A DNA stretch of 64,000 bases from Paenibacillus sp. DCT19 (GTDB lineage Bacteria; Bacillota; Bacilli; Paenibacillales; Paenibacillaceae): the NCBI RefSeq assembly GCF_003268635.1, contig NZ_CP029639.1, positions 1,313,501 to 1,377,500 of the forward strand, given 5' to 3'. Of this stretch, positions 17,949 through 27,782 are shown piece by piece. The translations under genes were made by a program, and so were the position numbers. Below the pieces are notes generated by a model, which made no database searches, was not told the origin of the DNA, and saw only the letters and a list, made by a program, of their open reading frames with translations. The first letter of the stretch is position 1. The number at the start of each line of letters is the position of its first letter.

Positions 17949-18300
17949 GAGCTCGAACCTATATCTTACGAACATGAGACACGCTATTTCGCAGATATGG
18001 CACTTACCTGGTATTTAGCGAACTCAGGACACCTTATTGTAATCAGAAGGAGTAAATCAGGACACTTTATCCAGCTTTTTCGTGAAATAAGGATGCTGAG
18101 CTTCGTTACAATTTCAATATGGCTCAAATACAGGTGATAAGCTCGCCTGAGTTCGTTAGGACATGTCTGAAAACTCGCTGAAGAGTAAGTCTTATACCTG
18201 CGTTCGGCCCCTGCTACGTCACTTTCCCTTGACTCTGGCACGCCTGCGGGAAACTTCATGGCTTAGAACAAAAATCGGCAAAATAGGGGGCCTTCGGATT
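17949..18300. other. Gene-free block with nested degenerate dyads
   Basis: No gene is supported. Motifs such as CGAACTCAGGACACCTTATT (18009-18038 area) recur inverted as AATAAGGATGCTGAGCTTCG (about 18085-18110). Shorter GAACATGAGACA and GGACATGTC variants flank them. The pattern is of a decayed repeat rather than of coding sequence. Confidence 0.45.
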
Positions 18301-18353
18301 TTCAGACACGGGTATGATGAAATGAAATCATTTATCGTATCTATTCCCAAGTT

Positions 18354-18384
18354 TGCTCATAATCAAAAGTGGACTTTTTGAACA
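18354..18384 (-). repeat. Solo end of the 177-bp repeat family
   Basis: On the minus strand the stretch reads TGTTCAAAAAGTCCACTTTT and continues like the left end of the full copies at 39.5 and 42.3 kb. The other end is absent nearby, so this is a truncated remnant. Confidence 0.65.
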
Positions 18385-18466
18385 ATCAAATAAAGGGGTC
18401 TTGTACAAATCGCACACTATCTACACAATGTACACAATCCTGTTATACAGAAAGGCAGAATAACTT

Positions 18467-19384
18467 ATGGCACAATACCCTCAGTGGTCTTACTCGCAGT
18501 CGCGGGCAAGCATGTTCGATGAGTGCCTGCGCAAATATTATTATCATTATTACGGAGCGCATAACGGCTGGAAGACGGAAACAGCGGACGAGATGCAGGT
18601 GCGGTTATACCGCTTGAAGCAGTTAAGCAATCTATATTTGGTATTTGGTGATCTAGCCCACCGGATGTGTGAGTCTGCTGTACGCAGCAGAGAGGAAGGC
18701 AAGGATAAACCGCGTGAACATTTTCTGGAACAGATGATGCGCAAGTTGCTCAATCAGGCCTATGTGGAATCCATGGATCAAGATCAGTGGCGACAAGATC
18801 CGAAGAATCGTGTGATGTTATCCGAAATGTATTATGGTGACGATACGTTGGACGACCGAATTGCTACAATTAAGGAACGTGTCTCTGCTTGTGTTAGTAA
18901 TCTCTATCAGACGCTGACGTGGGAGGACTTGTCACGTGCAAGTACAACGATTCTGGAAATAGAGAAATGGGATACGATGTTGCTGCACGACACCCGCGTA
19001 TATGTGAAGATGGACTTGCTGTACCGCCGTCGTAATGGCAACATTGTCATTGTAGATTGGAAGACAGGCAAAGAGGATGATTTCTCCGATCAGCTGATGT
19101 TGTACGCATCCTATGTCAAGGAGCATTACCAAGTTCCATTAGAGCAGATTGAGCTAAGAGTGGAATACCTTTTGACCGGGACACACAAGCAGTACACGGC
19201 AACAGAAGAGGATATAGCAAAAGTGGAAGAGAACGTTGGTCGTTATATTGAAGAGATGCGATCTTGTGTCGCGGATGAATACTATAATCGTCCGAAGGAC
19301 GTCTCGTATTTTACACCGATGCCTTCGCATCGTGCCTGCCGGGATTGCAATTTCCGAGAGGTGTGCAGTGAGCGTGCTGTTTAA
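18467..19384 (+). CDS. RecB/Cas4-like PD-(D/E)XK nuclease with iron-sulfur staple
   Basis: 305 residues. The nuclease core is visible as VKMDLLYRRRNGNIVIVDWKTGK: Asp, then D-W-K of the PD-(D/E)XK signature, and QLMLYASYV gives the conserved Gln/Tyr of RecB-type nucleases. An N-terminal Cys (residue 20, FDECLRKYYY) and a C-terminal CRDCNFREVC (CX2CX5C) form the four-cysteine pattern that holds a 4Fe-4S cluster in Cas4, AddB and Dna2. It stands alone, without helicase or CRISPR partners, so it is likely a stand-alone repair or processing exonuclease. The ribosome binding site (AAAGG) is weak. Confidence 0.88.
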   Translation: MAQYPQWSYSQSRASMFDECLRKYYYHYYGAHNGWKTETADEMQVRLYRLKQLSNLYLVFGDLAHRMCESAVRSREEGKDKPREHFLEQMMRKLLNQAYVESMDQDQWRQDPKNRVMLSEMYYGDDTLDDRIATIKERVSACVSNLYQTLTWEDLSRASTTILEIEKWDTMLLHDTRVYVKMDLLYRRRNGNIVIVDWKTGKEDDFSDQLMLYASYVKEHYQVPLEQIELRVEYLLTGTHKQYTATEEDIAKVEENVGRYIEEMRSCVADEYYNRPKDVSYFTPMPSHRACRDCNFREVCSERAV

Positions 19385-19435
19385 GCGGAGGAACGAACCT
19401 AAGACATGTATGCGTGGAATATTGCAAAAATAAAA

Positions 19436-19483
19436 CTAGAAGCGCCAGACTGGTCAATCCTACCCAGACTGGCGCTTCTATTA
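19436..19483. terminator. Bidirectional terminator between nuclease gene and ald
   Basis: AGAAGCGCCAGACTGG pairs with CCAGACTGGCGCTTCT. On the minus strand it is followed by TAGTTTTATTTTT, so it mainly ends ald transcription. Confidence 0.88.
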
Positions 19484-19522
19484 CGTTCCCCAGGCTGAAT
19501 GAGGGCGCCTGGGGAACGGTAA
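19480..19522. terminator. Second hairpin beside the ald terminator
   Basis: ATTACGTTCCCCAGG pairs with CCTGGGGAACGGTAAT. It has no clear T tract and directly abuts the first hairpin. Confidence 0.55.
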
Positions 19523-19572
19523 TGGTGAAGATCATCTAACCGCCACGGATTCCCTCCGTGAGCTGTCATGTC

Positions 19573-20706
19573 TTACTGGACAGTGGCTGCATTCTCCAGC
19601 GCCTGTCCTGCAGGGACATAGGCATGCCCGAGATCCCGGGCAACAGCCTCATACGTGATATGTCCATTCAGCGCATTAACCGCGCTGCGAATGGACGAAC
19701 TACCGCGAATCGCTGCGGCTGCACCGTGGCTTGCGAGTTGCAGTGCATAAGGCATGGTGGCGTTAGTGAGGGCCACCGTCGATGTACGCGGCACTGCACC
19801 AGGCATGTTGGCGACCGCGTAATGCACGACTCCATGCTTTACATAGGTTGGATTATCATGGGTTGTAATATGATCAATGGTCTCGACAATTCCGCCCTGA
19901 TCAATCGCGACATCTACAATGACCGAGCCCGGTGACATCGTCGTAACCATCTGCTCGCTGACCAAGGTAGGTGCTTTGGCACCAGGGATCAGCACCGCAC
20001 AGATGAGCAGATCAGCTGATGCTACCGCTGCTGCGATGTTGGATGGACTCGATACCAGCGTATGGATCTGGTTGCCGAAGATATCATCCAACTGGCGCAG
20101 TCGATTCAAGTTCAAGTCTAGGATAGTCACGTCAGCTCCAAGTCCGATGGCAATTTTGGCGGCATTGGTTCCAACCGTTCCTCCGCCTATAATGACCACT
20201 TTACCGCGACTAACGCCAGGTACACCGGATAACAGAATGCCTTTGCCGCCCTCGGTTTTTTCTAGAAGCTGGGCTCCGATCTGGGCCGACATACGCCCGG
20301 CTACTTCACTCATCGGTGTAAGCAGGGGGAGTGATCCGTTTACTTCCAGCGTTTCATATGCAATAGCGGTCACCTGACGTTCAATTAGAGCTTTGGCCAG
20401 AGCAGGCTCTGCCGCAAGATGAAGGTAGGTGAAGAGGATGAGCCCAGGTCTGAAGTAGTCGTACTCGCTTGGAAGAGGCTCCTTCACCTTCATAATCATA
20501 TCGGATTCTGCCCAGATCGATGCGGCTTGCTCTCGTATTTCTCCACCAGCCACAACATATTCTTGGTCTGTGAAGCCACTTCCAAGTCCAGCACCCTGTT
20601 CAATCATCACTTGGTGACCGGCTCTGACGAAATCAGCGGTTCCAGCAGGGGTTATTGCAACACGGTTTTCATTGTTTTTGATTTCTTTGGGAATTCCGAT
20701 TCTCAT
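19573..20706 (-). CDS. ald: Alanine dehydrogenase
   Basis: 377 residues from [17 protein letters not shown], the universal Ald N-terminus with substrate-binding Arg; ATG 20712 two codons earlier is less likely. FTYLHLAAE holds the catalytic His. [15 protein letters not shown] is the NAD-binding loop. [13 protein letters not shown] is the conserved C-terminal signature. The enzyme reversibly deaminates L-alanine to pyruvate and ammonia with NAD+, and serves alanine use and sporulation in Bacillales. It is divergent from a PucR-type regulator gene, the arrangement of adeR-ald in Bacillus subtilis, and is probably activated by it in response to alanine. Confidence 0.97.
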   Translation of the reverse strand: MRIGIPKEIKNNENRVAITPAGTADFVRAGHQVMIEQGAGLGSGFTDQEYVVAGGEIREQAASIWAESDMIMKVKEPLPSEYDYFRPGLILFTYLHLAAEPALAKALIERQVTAIAYETLEVNGSLPLLTPMSEVAGRMSAQIGAQLLEKTEGGKGILLSGVPGVSRGKVVIIGGGTVGTNAAKIAIGLGADVTILDLNLNRLRQLDDIFGNQIHTLVSSPSNIAAAVASADLLICAVLIPGAKAPTLVSEQMVTTMSPGSVIVDVAIDQGGIVETIDHITTHDNPTYVKHGVVHYAVANMPGAVPRTSTVALTNATMPYALQLASHGAAAAIRGSSSIRSAVNALNGHITYEAVARDLGHAYVPAGQALENAATVQ

Positions 20707-20857
20707 CACCATGCACCTCGTCCATTTATTGGTTGTTAGCTTATACTACAAGTTTATGACTTGGGTCGTCGTTTTGCACCTTGCTTAATGTCTATGTTTT
20801 TCAAGAAAACATCAACATAATGTCGAGAAAGTCTATTCAGGACATTTGTCTTTCGAT

Positions 20858-20863
20858 TATAAT
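20858..20863 (+). promoter_or_regulatory. Likely -10 element of the PucR-type regulator gene
   Basis: A perfect TATAAT lies 33 bases before the TTG start. The matching -35 region is weak (TATTCA around 20834). Confidence 0.5.
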
Positions 20864-20895
20864 GTAAGAAAAAATGACATATAGGAGAGCCGATA

Positions 20896-22566
20896 TTGAG
20901 AAATGATCGTGTGTTTACGATAAAGGAAATGTTGGATCGTCCTGTTTTTGACAGAGCAAGGCTTGCGGCAGGTCAAGAGGGATTGTCTCGGCAGGTTGGA
21001 TGGGTTCATGTGCTGGAGATTACCAATGTTTCTCCATTTGTAAGCCCTCATGATCTTATTTTATCCACTGGACTATGGCTTCAATCGGCAGAAGGTCGTG
21101 AGGAATACCTGTTGCAGTTGATTCGGAGTGAGGCGGCAGGGCTATGCGTGGAATTTGGTACATCTATCTACAGCATTCCTGAACAATTAATTGAACTGGC
21201 TGACCGACATCAGTTTCCGTTGATTGTATTTGAACAGCCAGTTCGTTTCGTCGAGATTACTCAAGACATCCATTCACTACTCATTAACCACCAACACCAA
21301 TTACTCAAAAGTTTGGAATCGTACTCTCGGAAGCTTCAGCAGCTAACACTGCAAAGTACGGATATGTCCACAGTCATGAGCCTATTGCATAACTATGCGA
21401 CTAAACCGGTTGTATATATTTCCTCAATGGAGCCTGGGAGCTTCGTTCCGGATCTGCCACCTGAGTCTGAACAGGCCATCTATACGTGGTATGAGCAGGA
21501 GGTGGAGCATCTGGATCTGAATGATTCTGAACCCGAATTATGGTTCCATCTGGATGAGGACAATGTGCTGCTCTGCCATCCGGTTGTCTGTTTCGGTCAA
21601 GTGTTCTCTGCAGTAGGTATGCTTGTCCATCCAACGGCACCCGTGGAGTATCTCAAGCTGTTGCTGGATTACACAGCCAAAGCTGCAGCAACGCTCACCT
21701 TGCGTTCCCAGTTCTTGGAGGAGAAGATGGTGCGGAACCAAAATGAGCTGATCCAGGATTTGATGAATGGAAACATTCATCAAGAGGAACAGGCTCAGAC
21801 TCGGATGGGGTTACGTCTGCTGGTGAAGGGACAGTATTGGTTCGCGGGAGGAGTAATGGAGATTGAGCATCAAAGGAAGGGAACAGGTCGGGAACGAATG
21901 GAAGCAAACCATCAGGATATCCTCGTACTTCTTCGCTCTCTGCTCAAAAAGAATAATTTAACGAGTTTAATTATGCTTAAGAATAATCAGGTATACTTGT
22001 GCTGTGCCAAGGAAGAGAATAACGTGTCCACGCGTGACCAGCTGTTTCGAGCGCTTGAAGGCATTGTTGAGGATGTTAAACAATTTGCGAGTCGTAATCT
22101 GAAGCAAGTCGCAATCCATGTCGGTTTTGGCAAGTTAAGAAGCCGCTTGACCGAAATGCATGGTAGTCTCCAAGAAGCCTATCAGGTCATTGAAATATCG
22201 CGAACGGTGGATCAGATGGAACATGTTCATTTCTACGAACGTATGGGTATATATCAAATGTTAAAAGCTTTGCCTCAATCCTTCCTGCAACCATTCGTCA
22301 ATGATCACCTAGGCGTGCTGATTGAGCATGATCGGGCATATCATCTCCGGCTTGTCGTAACGCTTGATGCGTACCTTCGTAGTTTTGGTTCTAAGCGGGA
22401 TGCTGCTGCCCGATTATTTATTCATCGACAGACATTGTACAACAGGCTGGAGAAGTTAGAGGAGCTACTCGGTTCGGATTTTATGGATCAAGGGAGAAGA
22501 ATCTGTCTGGAGATGGCGCTTCTCGCCCATGCAATGATAGAGGATGAACAGCTTCACCATCGCTAG
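20896..22566 (+). CDS. PucR family transcriptional regulator, AdeR-like activator of ald
   Basis: 556 residues. The start is TTG with AGGAGA eight bases upstream. The N-terminal PucR sensor domain shows TIKEMLDRPVFDRARLAAG, VGWVHVLEITN and LILSTGLWL. The C-terminal HTH_30 domain shows FGSKRDAAARLFIHRQTLYNRL, the usual DNA-binding end of the family. The central part carries a GGDEF-like remnant typical of PucR/CdaR proteins. Divergence from ald strongly suggests it activates alanine dehydrogenase when alanine is present, like AdeR. Confidence 0.9.
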   Translation: MRNDRVFTIKEMLDRPVFDRARLAAGQEGLSRQVGWVHVLEITNVSPFVSPHDLILSTGLWLQSAEGREEYLLQLIRSEAAGLCVEFGTSIYSIPEQLIELADRHQFPLIVFEQPVRFVEITQDIHSLLINHQHQLLKSLESYSRKLQQLTLQSTDMSTVMSLLHNYATKPVVYISSMEPGSFVPDLPPESEQAIYTWYEQEVEHLDLNDSEPELWFHLDEDNVLLCHPVVCFGQVFSAVGMLVHPTAPVEYLKLLLDYTAKAAATLTLRSQFLEEKMVRNQNELIQDLMNGNIHQEEQAQTRMGLRLLVKGQYWFAGGVMEIEHQRKGTGRERMEANHQDILVLLRSLLKKNNLTSLIMLKNNQVYLCCAKEENNVSTRDQLFRALEGIVEDVKQFASRNLKQVAIHVGFGKLRSRLTEMHGSLQEAYQVIEISRTVDQMEHVHFYERMGIYQMLKALPQSFLQPFVNDHLGVLIEHDRAYHLRLVVTLDAYLRSFGSKRDAAARLFIHRQTLYNRLEKLEELLGSDFMDQGRRICLEMALLAHAMIEDEQLHHR

Positions 22567-22619
22567 AACCTAAGATATAAGCTTAGGGAGTGTTCATTCG
22601 TTTGATTCCAAGCGATGGT

Positions 22620-22988
22620 TTAGCATTTTTTGCTGATGCGATATGTGTGTTGCATTTCTGTAGTCAGAAAGGGCTTGTTAAGTATCATACGACGTCCGCG
22701 CTTTAATTTCGGTTGATTGGTGATAGAAGCAAGGGATAGGAAGGGGGGCGCCACTAAACGATAGGGGGATGAAGCGCGTTTGGCTTCCAAAGCCTCTGTC
22801 TTGGAGGAAAAAGTCCTCATTTGGCGAATCCATTCGTTTAATCGCTCTGGATTGATTCCGATTTGCTCGCTCAGATTATAGATATCGAGATTTTTTCTCA
22901 CACAAATCCGCCTTTCCATGAATTTCGAGAAGTATAGATGATGAAAGGGAAGCATGAAATTCGAAATCAGTTGATCAGTGGAATGCAT
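22620..22988 (-). CDS. Hypothetical protein, 122 residues, doubtful
   Basis: Not recognised. A central segment (RKNLDIYNLSEQIGINPERLNEWIRQMR) looks like a real helix-turn-helix-like or helical domain. The C-terminus is basic (KLKRGRRMI). No ribosome binding site stands before the ATG at 22988 or the internal ATGs. It may be a real small gene, a truncated one, or chance. Confidence 0.35.
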   Translation of the reverse strand: MHSTDQLISNFMLPFHHLYFSKFMERRICVRKNLDIYNLSEQIGINPERLNEWIRQMRTFSSKTEALEAKRASSPYRLVAPPFLSLASITNQPKLKRGRRMILNKPFLTTEMQHTYRISKKC

Positions 22989-23130
22989 TCATCAATACGT
23001 TGTTAAACGTTTACATGTCTGTTACGAAGTCTCTTCTATAATTTGGCTTTTATCGAGATTTTATCATTTTATACTTGATTATGCGTCTCAATATAGTCTC
23101 AATTTGATTGAAAAATAAAGTATATTGAAA

Positions 23131-23146
23131 GTACTAGTACTAGTAC
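23131..23146. promoter_or_regulatory. Perfect 16-bp palindrome, candidate operator
   Basis: GTACTAGTACTAGTAC is a perfect palindrome. It ends directly at the GGAGG ribosome binding site of the STAND ATPase gene. A regulator bound here would block the transcript leader or translation initiation; the binder is unknown and could be the ATPase's own C-terminal HTH. Confidence 0.6.
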
Positions 23147-23157
23147 GGAGGATATAG

Positions 23158-25227
23158 ATGGGAAACAGTGGTGAATCACGATACGATAGTTATTTCGGTC
23201 AGGGCAAACGATTTGTTGGACGAATTCGAGAATTGAATATGTTGAATCATTGGTTTGCAGATTCGGTAGCGCCCCTTACTATCTTTTCGATAACAGGAAT
23301 GGGGGGCATTGGCAAATCCTCCTTGCTCTCGGAGATGATGGCTGTATCTCGTAATCAGGGGGCAACCGCGATCTGGATGGATGGTCGATTCTGTGGCTCG
23401 ACCCCTTCGGTTTTCCTGGATTATCTATCTTCTGCTGTAGGACTGGAGATGATGGAGAGTGGAGAGAATCATCCGCCATTAACTCATTTGCGCGCTGCCT
23501 CTGCTCGGAATCGATACGTTATTGCGGTGGATAATTATGAGGAGCTGGTTTTGCTGGAAAGCTGGTTCCTTGAGGTGTTTGTTAACAAAATCCCGGCTAA
23601 CGGTGTACTTATTATTTTGGCATCAAGACCAGAGCCTGCTTCAGCTTGGCGGATACATCCTCGTTTACAACAATATTTGGTTCAGATGCCGCTGCAGCAT
23701 TTCACAGATGAAGAGGTTACGAATTACATTGCAGGTGTGGGCACGTTGAACCGCCATATGGCAGGCAAGATCGCTCGTATGACGGATGGTCATCCACTTG
23801 GTCTTGCACTGGCGGTGGAAGCAGCGGATCAACATTGCAATATACAACTGACGGAATGGGCTGAACTATCACATATGGTCAGTGCCCGTCTGCTACATGA
23901 ATTGACATTGCCTAGTTTGCAACCAATGGTAGAGGTATTAACCTTGCTGGAGACTGCGAATCAAGAATTGTTATCCTCTGTACTGCAAACAGAAGTGACG
24001 CTACAGGAATACCAGGTTCTGAAACGCATGTCGTTTATTCGTTCTGATCAGAGTGGTGTGGTCTTACATGATCTAGCTCGACTGCATCTGTTACGGGATT
24101 TTCGTCAACGAGAACCACAACGACTGCAAGCTATGCGTGTCCGCATTGCAGGTATTCTGAAACCGTTGCATGAAAAAGCAGAGCCGCATGAGCGCTATCA
24201 AATCACGAGAAAAATGCTGTTATTATGCCAAGAGTCTATGCTGCAGCACCGAAAATACGCAGATGTTTCTGCTGACTCCCTGTTCTCGCCAATGGAGGCG
24301 ATGAGGATGGAGGATATGCCGGCACTCCAGCAGTTGTTGTGGCAATGGTGCCAATATAGCGTAGAACCGTGGCAAGCACCGCTATATCGTGATTTTCTGG
24401 ACGAATTGGCACGCCGATACCCAGAAGGCATTGTGGTCATGCGGGATAAGAGCGGTGAGCCCACTGCGATGTTCATTACTGTTTTTGTACACCGGGAGAG
24501 CAGTGAGATTCTACTTAAATATTTCCCCAATGAAATGCAAGAGTGTTTTACGCCAGAGGAACTGAAGTGTGACCCGGATCAGGCAGATACGCATTATGCG
24601 GTTTTGGTTGCGGCCAGAGATGATGTACCCGGTTATAAGCGTGAGGAGCTCGTCGGTTATATGGCGTTGGATCGTTTATCGTTACTAGGGGATGGTTCTA
24701 GAGTGATGCTTGTGGCCACCAATCCGAATTTGAAGCTTTTTCTGCAAAGTATTGGTTTTCAGATGAGGAAAACACGTACACGTGTGTGTGACTTGTATGA
24801 TGAGCAAGCTGATGTACTGGAATTGGATCTGCGCAAAGAAAAATTCGGGGATTGGGTCATGTCTTTGCTGAATACAGAGACTTTGGCTAACGGTACCTCC
24901 CATACAACGGCGGTAAAGGAACGAACGTCGTGGACGGAAACAGATGTCCGCAAAATGCTGTCGTTATTGCATTCTCCTGGAGAATTACAACTGTATGCGG
25001 AGCGAATGAACGGTATGGAGAATGGCATCCAGTTTCAGATGTATGTGCTGGATTTGCTTGAGGGAAGGACACATGGGATCTGTCAGCAGGATCAGATGTT
25101 GCTGTATGCTGCCTACTGGACACATGCTGGCAATCCAACTGCCGCTGCACAGGTATGTTCCATGAGTCGAGCGACCTTTTATCGCCATCTACGAGCCGCC
25201 CTGAAGCGGTTAGCGCGGGTGTTATAA
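23158..25227 (+). CDS. STAND-type ATPase with GNAT-like middle region and C-terminal helix-turn-helix
   Basis: 689 residues. The N-terminal NTPase has the STAND/NB-ARC P-loop GMGGIGKSSLL (about 47-57), Walker B VIAVDNYEEL (about 120) and sensor IILASRPEPA (about 151), followed by a winged-helix part. Residues ~380-580 (MRMEDMPALQQLLWQW, EELVGYMALDRLS, LFLQSIGFQMRK) look like an acetyltransferase-type fold, with the GF-x(6)-R end typical of GNATs. The C-terminus (AAAQVCSMSRATFYRHLRAAL) is a helix-turn-helix. Such proteins are signal-gated regulators; trigger and target are unknown. It stands alone with a palindromic operator at its ribosome binding site. Confidence 0.8.
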   Translation: MGNSGESRYDSYFGQGKRFVGRIRELNMLNHWFADSVAPLTIFSITGMGGIGKSSLLSEMMAVSRNQGATAIWMDGRFCGSTPSVFLDYLSSAVGLEMMESGENHPPLTHLRAASARNRYVIAVDNYEELVLLESWFLEVFVNKIPANGVLIILASRPEPASAWRIHPRLQQYLVQMPLQHFTDEEVTNYIAGVGTLNRHMAGKIARMTDGHPLGLALAVEAADQHCNIQLTEWAELSHMVSARLLHELTLPSLQPMVEVLTLLETANQELLSSVLQTEVTLQEYQVLKRMSFIRSDQSGVVLHDLARLHLLRDFRQREPQRLQAMRVRIAGILKPLHEKAEPHERYQITRKMLLLCQESMLQHRKYADVSADSLFSPMEAMRMEDMPALQQLLWQWCQYSVEPWQAPLYRDFLDELARRYPEGIVVMRDKSGEPTAMFITVFVHRESSEILLKYFPNEMQECFTPEELKCDPDQADTHYAVLVAARDDVPGYKREELVGYMALDRLSLLGDGSRVMLVATNPNLKLFLQSIGFQMRKTRTRVCDLYDEQADVLELDLRKEKFGDWVMSLLNTETLANGTSHTTAVKERTSWTETDVRKMLSLLHSPGELQLYAERMNGMENGIQFQMYVLDLLEGRTHGICQQDQMLLYAAYWTHAGNPTAAAQVCSMSRATFYRHLRAALKRLARVL

Positions 25228-25337
25228 GTCAGGATTCGCGTGTGTTAGTGATGGATCGATGAGTAGTTAAAAAAATGAATAGATGGATAGCTGAAGAAAT
25301 GAATGCATGAAAAAAGTGGATGAATACATGCAAAAAG

Positions 25338-25378
25338 ACACGCAGTAGAGGGTGGTTGAACCGTTACTGCGTGTTTGG
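25338..25378. terminator. Terminator hairpin after the STAND ATPase gene
   Basis: ACACGCAGTA pairs with TACTGCGTGT. It lies in the 25228-25471 gap between convergent genes, which holds nothing else I can support. Confidence 0.7.
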
Positions 25379-25471
25379 TGTGGGCACTCATTTCGTTCTA
25401 TCGAACTCAATGGTTCAGGATTGAACTAGCGAAATGTTGTCTAGTAATGCCATTCGCACCGCGCCGAGGGT

Positions 25472-27320
25472 CTATAGGCCAAGTCGCTTCATTCGATTAT
25501 ACAGCGTCGCTCTTGAGATGCCGAGCTGACGAGCGAGTGTGCGTTTGTTTCCCCCGGCATCTTGTAGATATTGGAGTAACAGCTGTGACTCAAATGCATC
25601 AAGCCGATCCTGATAGGAAGAGGTAGAAGGATCATCCAACAATCCCATCGTCTCCGAATGAGTTTCATCAGTAGCATGAAGCCCGCTAACTTGTGTCTCT
25701 GAGTGAACCACACCTGAACTTGCATATGAATTAAGAGACAACTGCTGCTGAGTGTTGATCTGTTCTTGGTTCATGGATACAAGTAGTGATTCGGGTAGAT
25801 ATTCTGCCTTTACCTCGCCATCCGTAGTGAGAATGGTCATTCGCTCAATGACATTCCTTAATTCCCTTACGTTACCCGGCCAGTCATATTCGAATAACAG
25901 CTTGAACACAGCGGGAGGTACGAGTTCGATATGCCGGCTATATAACAAAGAAAACTCCTGCAGAAAGGTCTGTGTTAATTCGTAGATGTCTTCCTTCCGT
26001 AGACGCAGTGGGGAATGATGAGATTAATGACATTCAGCCGGTAGTAGAGATCCTCTCTAAACTGGCCGCGTGCGATCATATCCATTAAATTCTGATTGGT
26101 TGCTGCAACGATCCGGCAATTTGCCTGCTTGATGCGTGTTCCACCTACGGCGAAATAGCTCTTCTCCTGCAATACACGGAGTAGCTTAACTTGTAGCTCC
26201 AAGGGCATCTCGCCGATCTCGTCAAGAAATAACGTTCCGCCTTCCGCAAGCTCGATTTTTCCCTTTTTGCCCTTCGGATCAGCCCCGGAGAAGGCTCCCT
26301 TCTCATAGCCGAACAATTCACTTTCGAACAAAGAGGCAGGAATAGCACCACAGTTTATGGCGACAAAAGGTGCAGTTTGTGGTTCGCGTAGATCATGAAT
26401 GGCTTTGGCGAATAGCTCTTTACCTGTACCGCTCTCCCGAGAATGAGCACAGTAGCTGAAGTGGTACTAATTTTACGGATGGTCTCCAGACATTGTTTGA
26501 TGACTGGGCTGCTGCCTTTGATTTTGGCAAAGGGATCTACATCCGGACGCAGCCTTGCGACAGCTTTTTCCAGATGTTGAACCTTAGAAGTCATATGCAG
26601 CAATTCCTGATGAAGTCGGATTTCAGTTGTTATATCCACTTCGGCTGCGACCGCTCCAACAATTTGGCCATCCAGATACACAGGACGTGCATTGATTAAA
26701 GCGAATAGATCAGGTCTCGGTTGATGCTGTTTACGATATACGGTTTCACCGGTGTAGAGTGTTTTGAGTGATTGAAGTCGGTCGAGTGGAAAAAAGTCTG
26801 CAGCAGGCTGGCCGATGATCTCCTCTCGATGGATGGAAAATACATGCTCCGCATCGGATGTCCAGTAAGCTACTTTGGCCTCTTCATTAATTAAAGTTAA
26901 TGCTGTACCTGCCGTTTCCAGTGTAGTTTCGAAGTAGGCTTCCAGAAGGCGATGGGCGTGATACATCTCTTGCAGCAGATCGGCCGCGGTGATATAACCG
27001 AGAATTTGCTCTGCTTCGTCTTGAATTAATACATATGGACTGGAATAGAAGAGAGGCAGACAGGTTGCAAGCTCGGTTGATGGTAAAATGATTGGTACAG
27101 GTATTCGTTTATGGGATGGAGCCTTATCGGATTCGGACGTTTGGGGCATCCATGAATATCCTAACGTATCGCGAAAAAAGACAGGCTCCTGAGAGGTTTC
27201 ACGGTGAGTTGGTTGTGAAGCTAGTCGATGAGTGTACTCCATCATGGTCTCGCCCTGAATGATAAGTTCAGTGCGTAATAAGGACATCAGATTGGGAAGT
27301 AAATGTTTCAATGCGATCAC
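25472..27320 (-). CDS. Sigma-54-dependent enhancer-binding protein (RocR/PrdR-like), two apparent frameshifts
   Basis: About 616 residues once restored. The N-terminal part holds a CBS-like segment ([21 protein letters not shown]) and a PAS domain ([21 protein letters not shown]). The central AAA+ domain carries the sigma-54 contact loop as GAFSGA and Walker [13 protein letters not shown]. The C-terminal Fis-type HTH reads [20 protein letters not shown]. Frame breaks: CCC 26436-26438 (one extra G on the coding strand restores Walker A GESGTGKE) and GGGG 26010-26013 (one extra C restores [13 protein letters not shown]). The start is GTG 27320 or, with better spacing to GAGGTG, TTG 27311. It lies behind the proline dehydrogenase gene and close to three -24/-12 promoters. 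Confidence 0.88.
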
Positions 27321-27728
27321 CTCAATTAGAACATTGCGTTATTTAAAAGGAAATAGGTGTAGTCCTTCTATAACAAATGGATAGGACACCCATAATGTTA
27401 AACATATTATAGCTTTCCAAATGCTGTATGTATATATTTTTTGACATCAAATGTATAGGTATGGAAGAATTCGAGCGTGAAGTATATAAAACACATAAAG
27501 TATGCGTTTACAAAATGGTGAGAATTGTGGAATTACTGATATGACGTAGTTCACGCAATTCAAAAGTTATATACAAGTTATAATATGTGACATCATATCG
27601 CTTTGGATTTAGATCATTCATGAATGTGTTTAGGTTGGATTTACATGAGGTTGTCGGGAGGTGTCTAATTATTCGTACACTTCAATTTGGGGATGTTAAA
27701 TTTTTAGACATTGTTGGTGGGTCACAAG
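27321..27728. other. Intergenic region upstream of the enhancer-binding protein gene
   Basis: AT-rich and without a supportable gene. It should contain the minus-strand promoter of the regulator. No -24/-12 element was found in it. Confidence 0.4.
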
Positions 27729-27766
27729 AAACAAGCCAACCTTGAGAGATACAGGCTGGCTTGAGA
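27729..27766 (-). terminator. Terminator of the proline dehydrogenase gene
   Basis: CAAGCCAACC pairs with GGCTGGCTTG. On the minus strand it is followed by TTTCTTG. Confidence 0.75.
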
Positions 27767-27782
27767 TGGAAGTGAGCATATA

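Noticed and set aside
18163..18381. 72-residue frame in the gene-free block before the nuclease gene
   Set aside because: No ribosome binding site, unusual composition, and overlap with repeat-like dyads and the solo repeat end.
20713..20895. Sigma-54 promoter for ald
   Set aside because: No GG-N10-GC pair with TGGCA/TTGC character is present in the ald/PucR-regulator gap, so ald is not included in the sigma-54 group.
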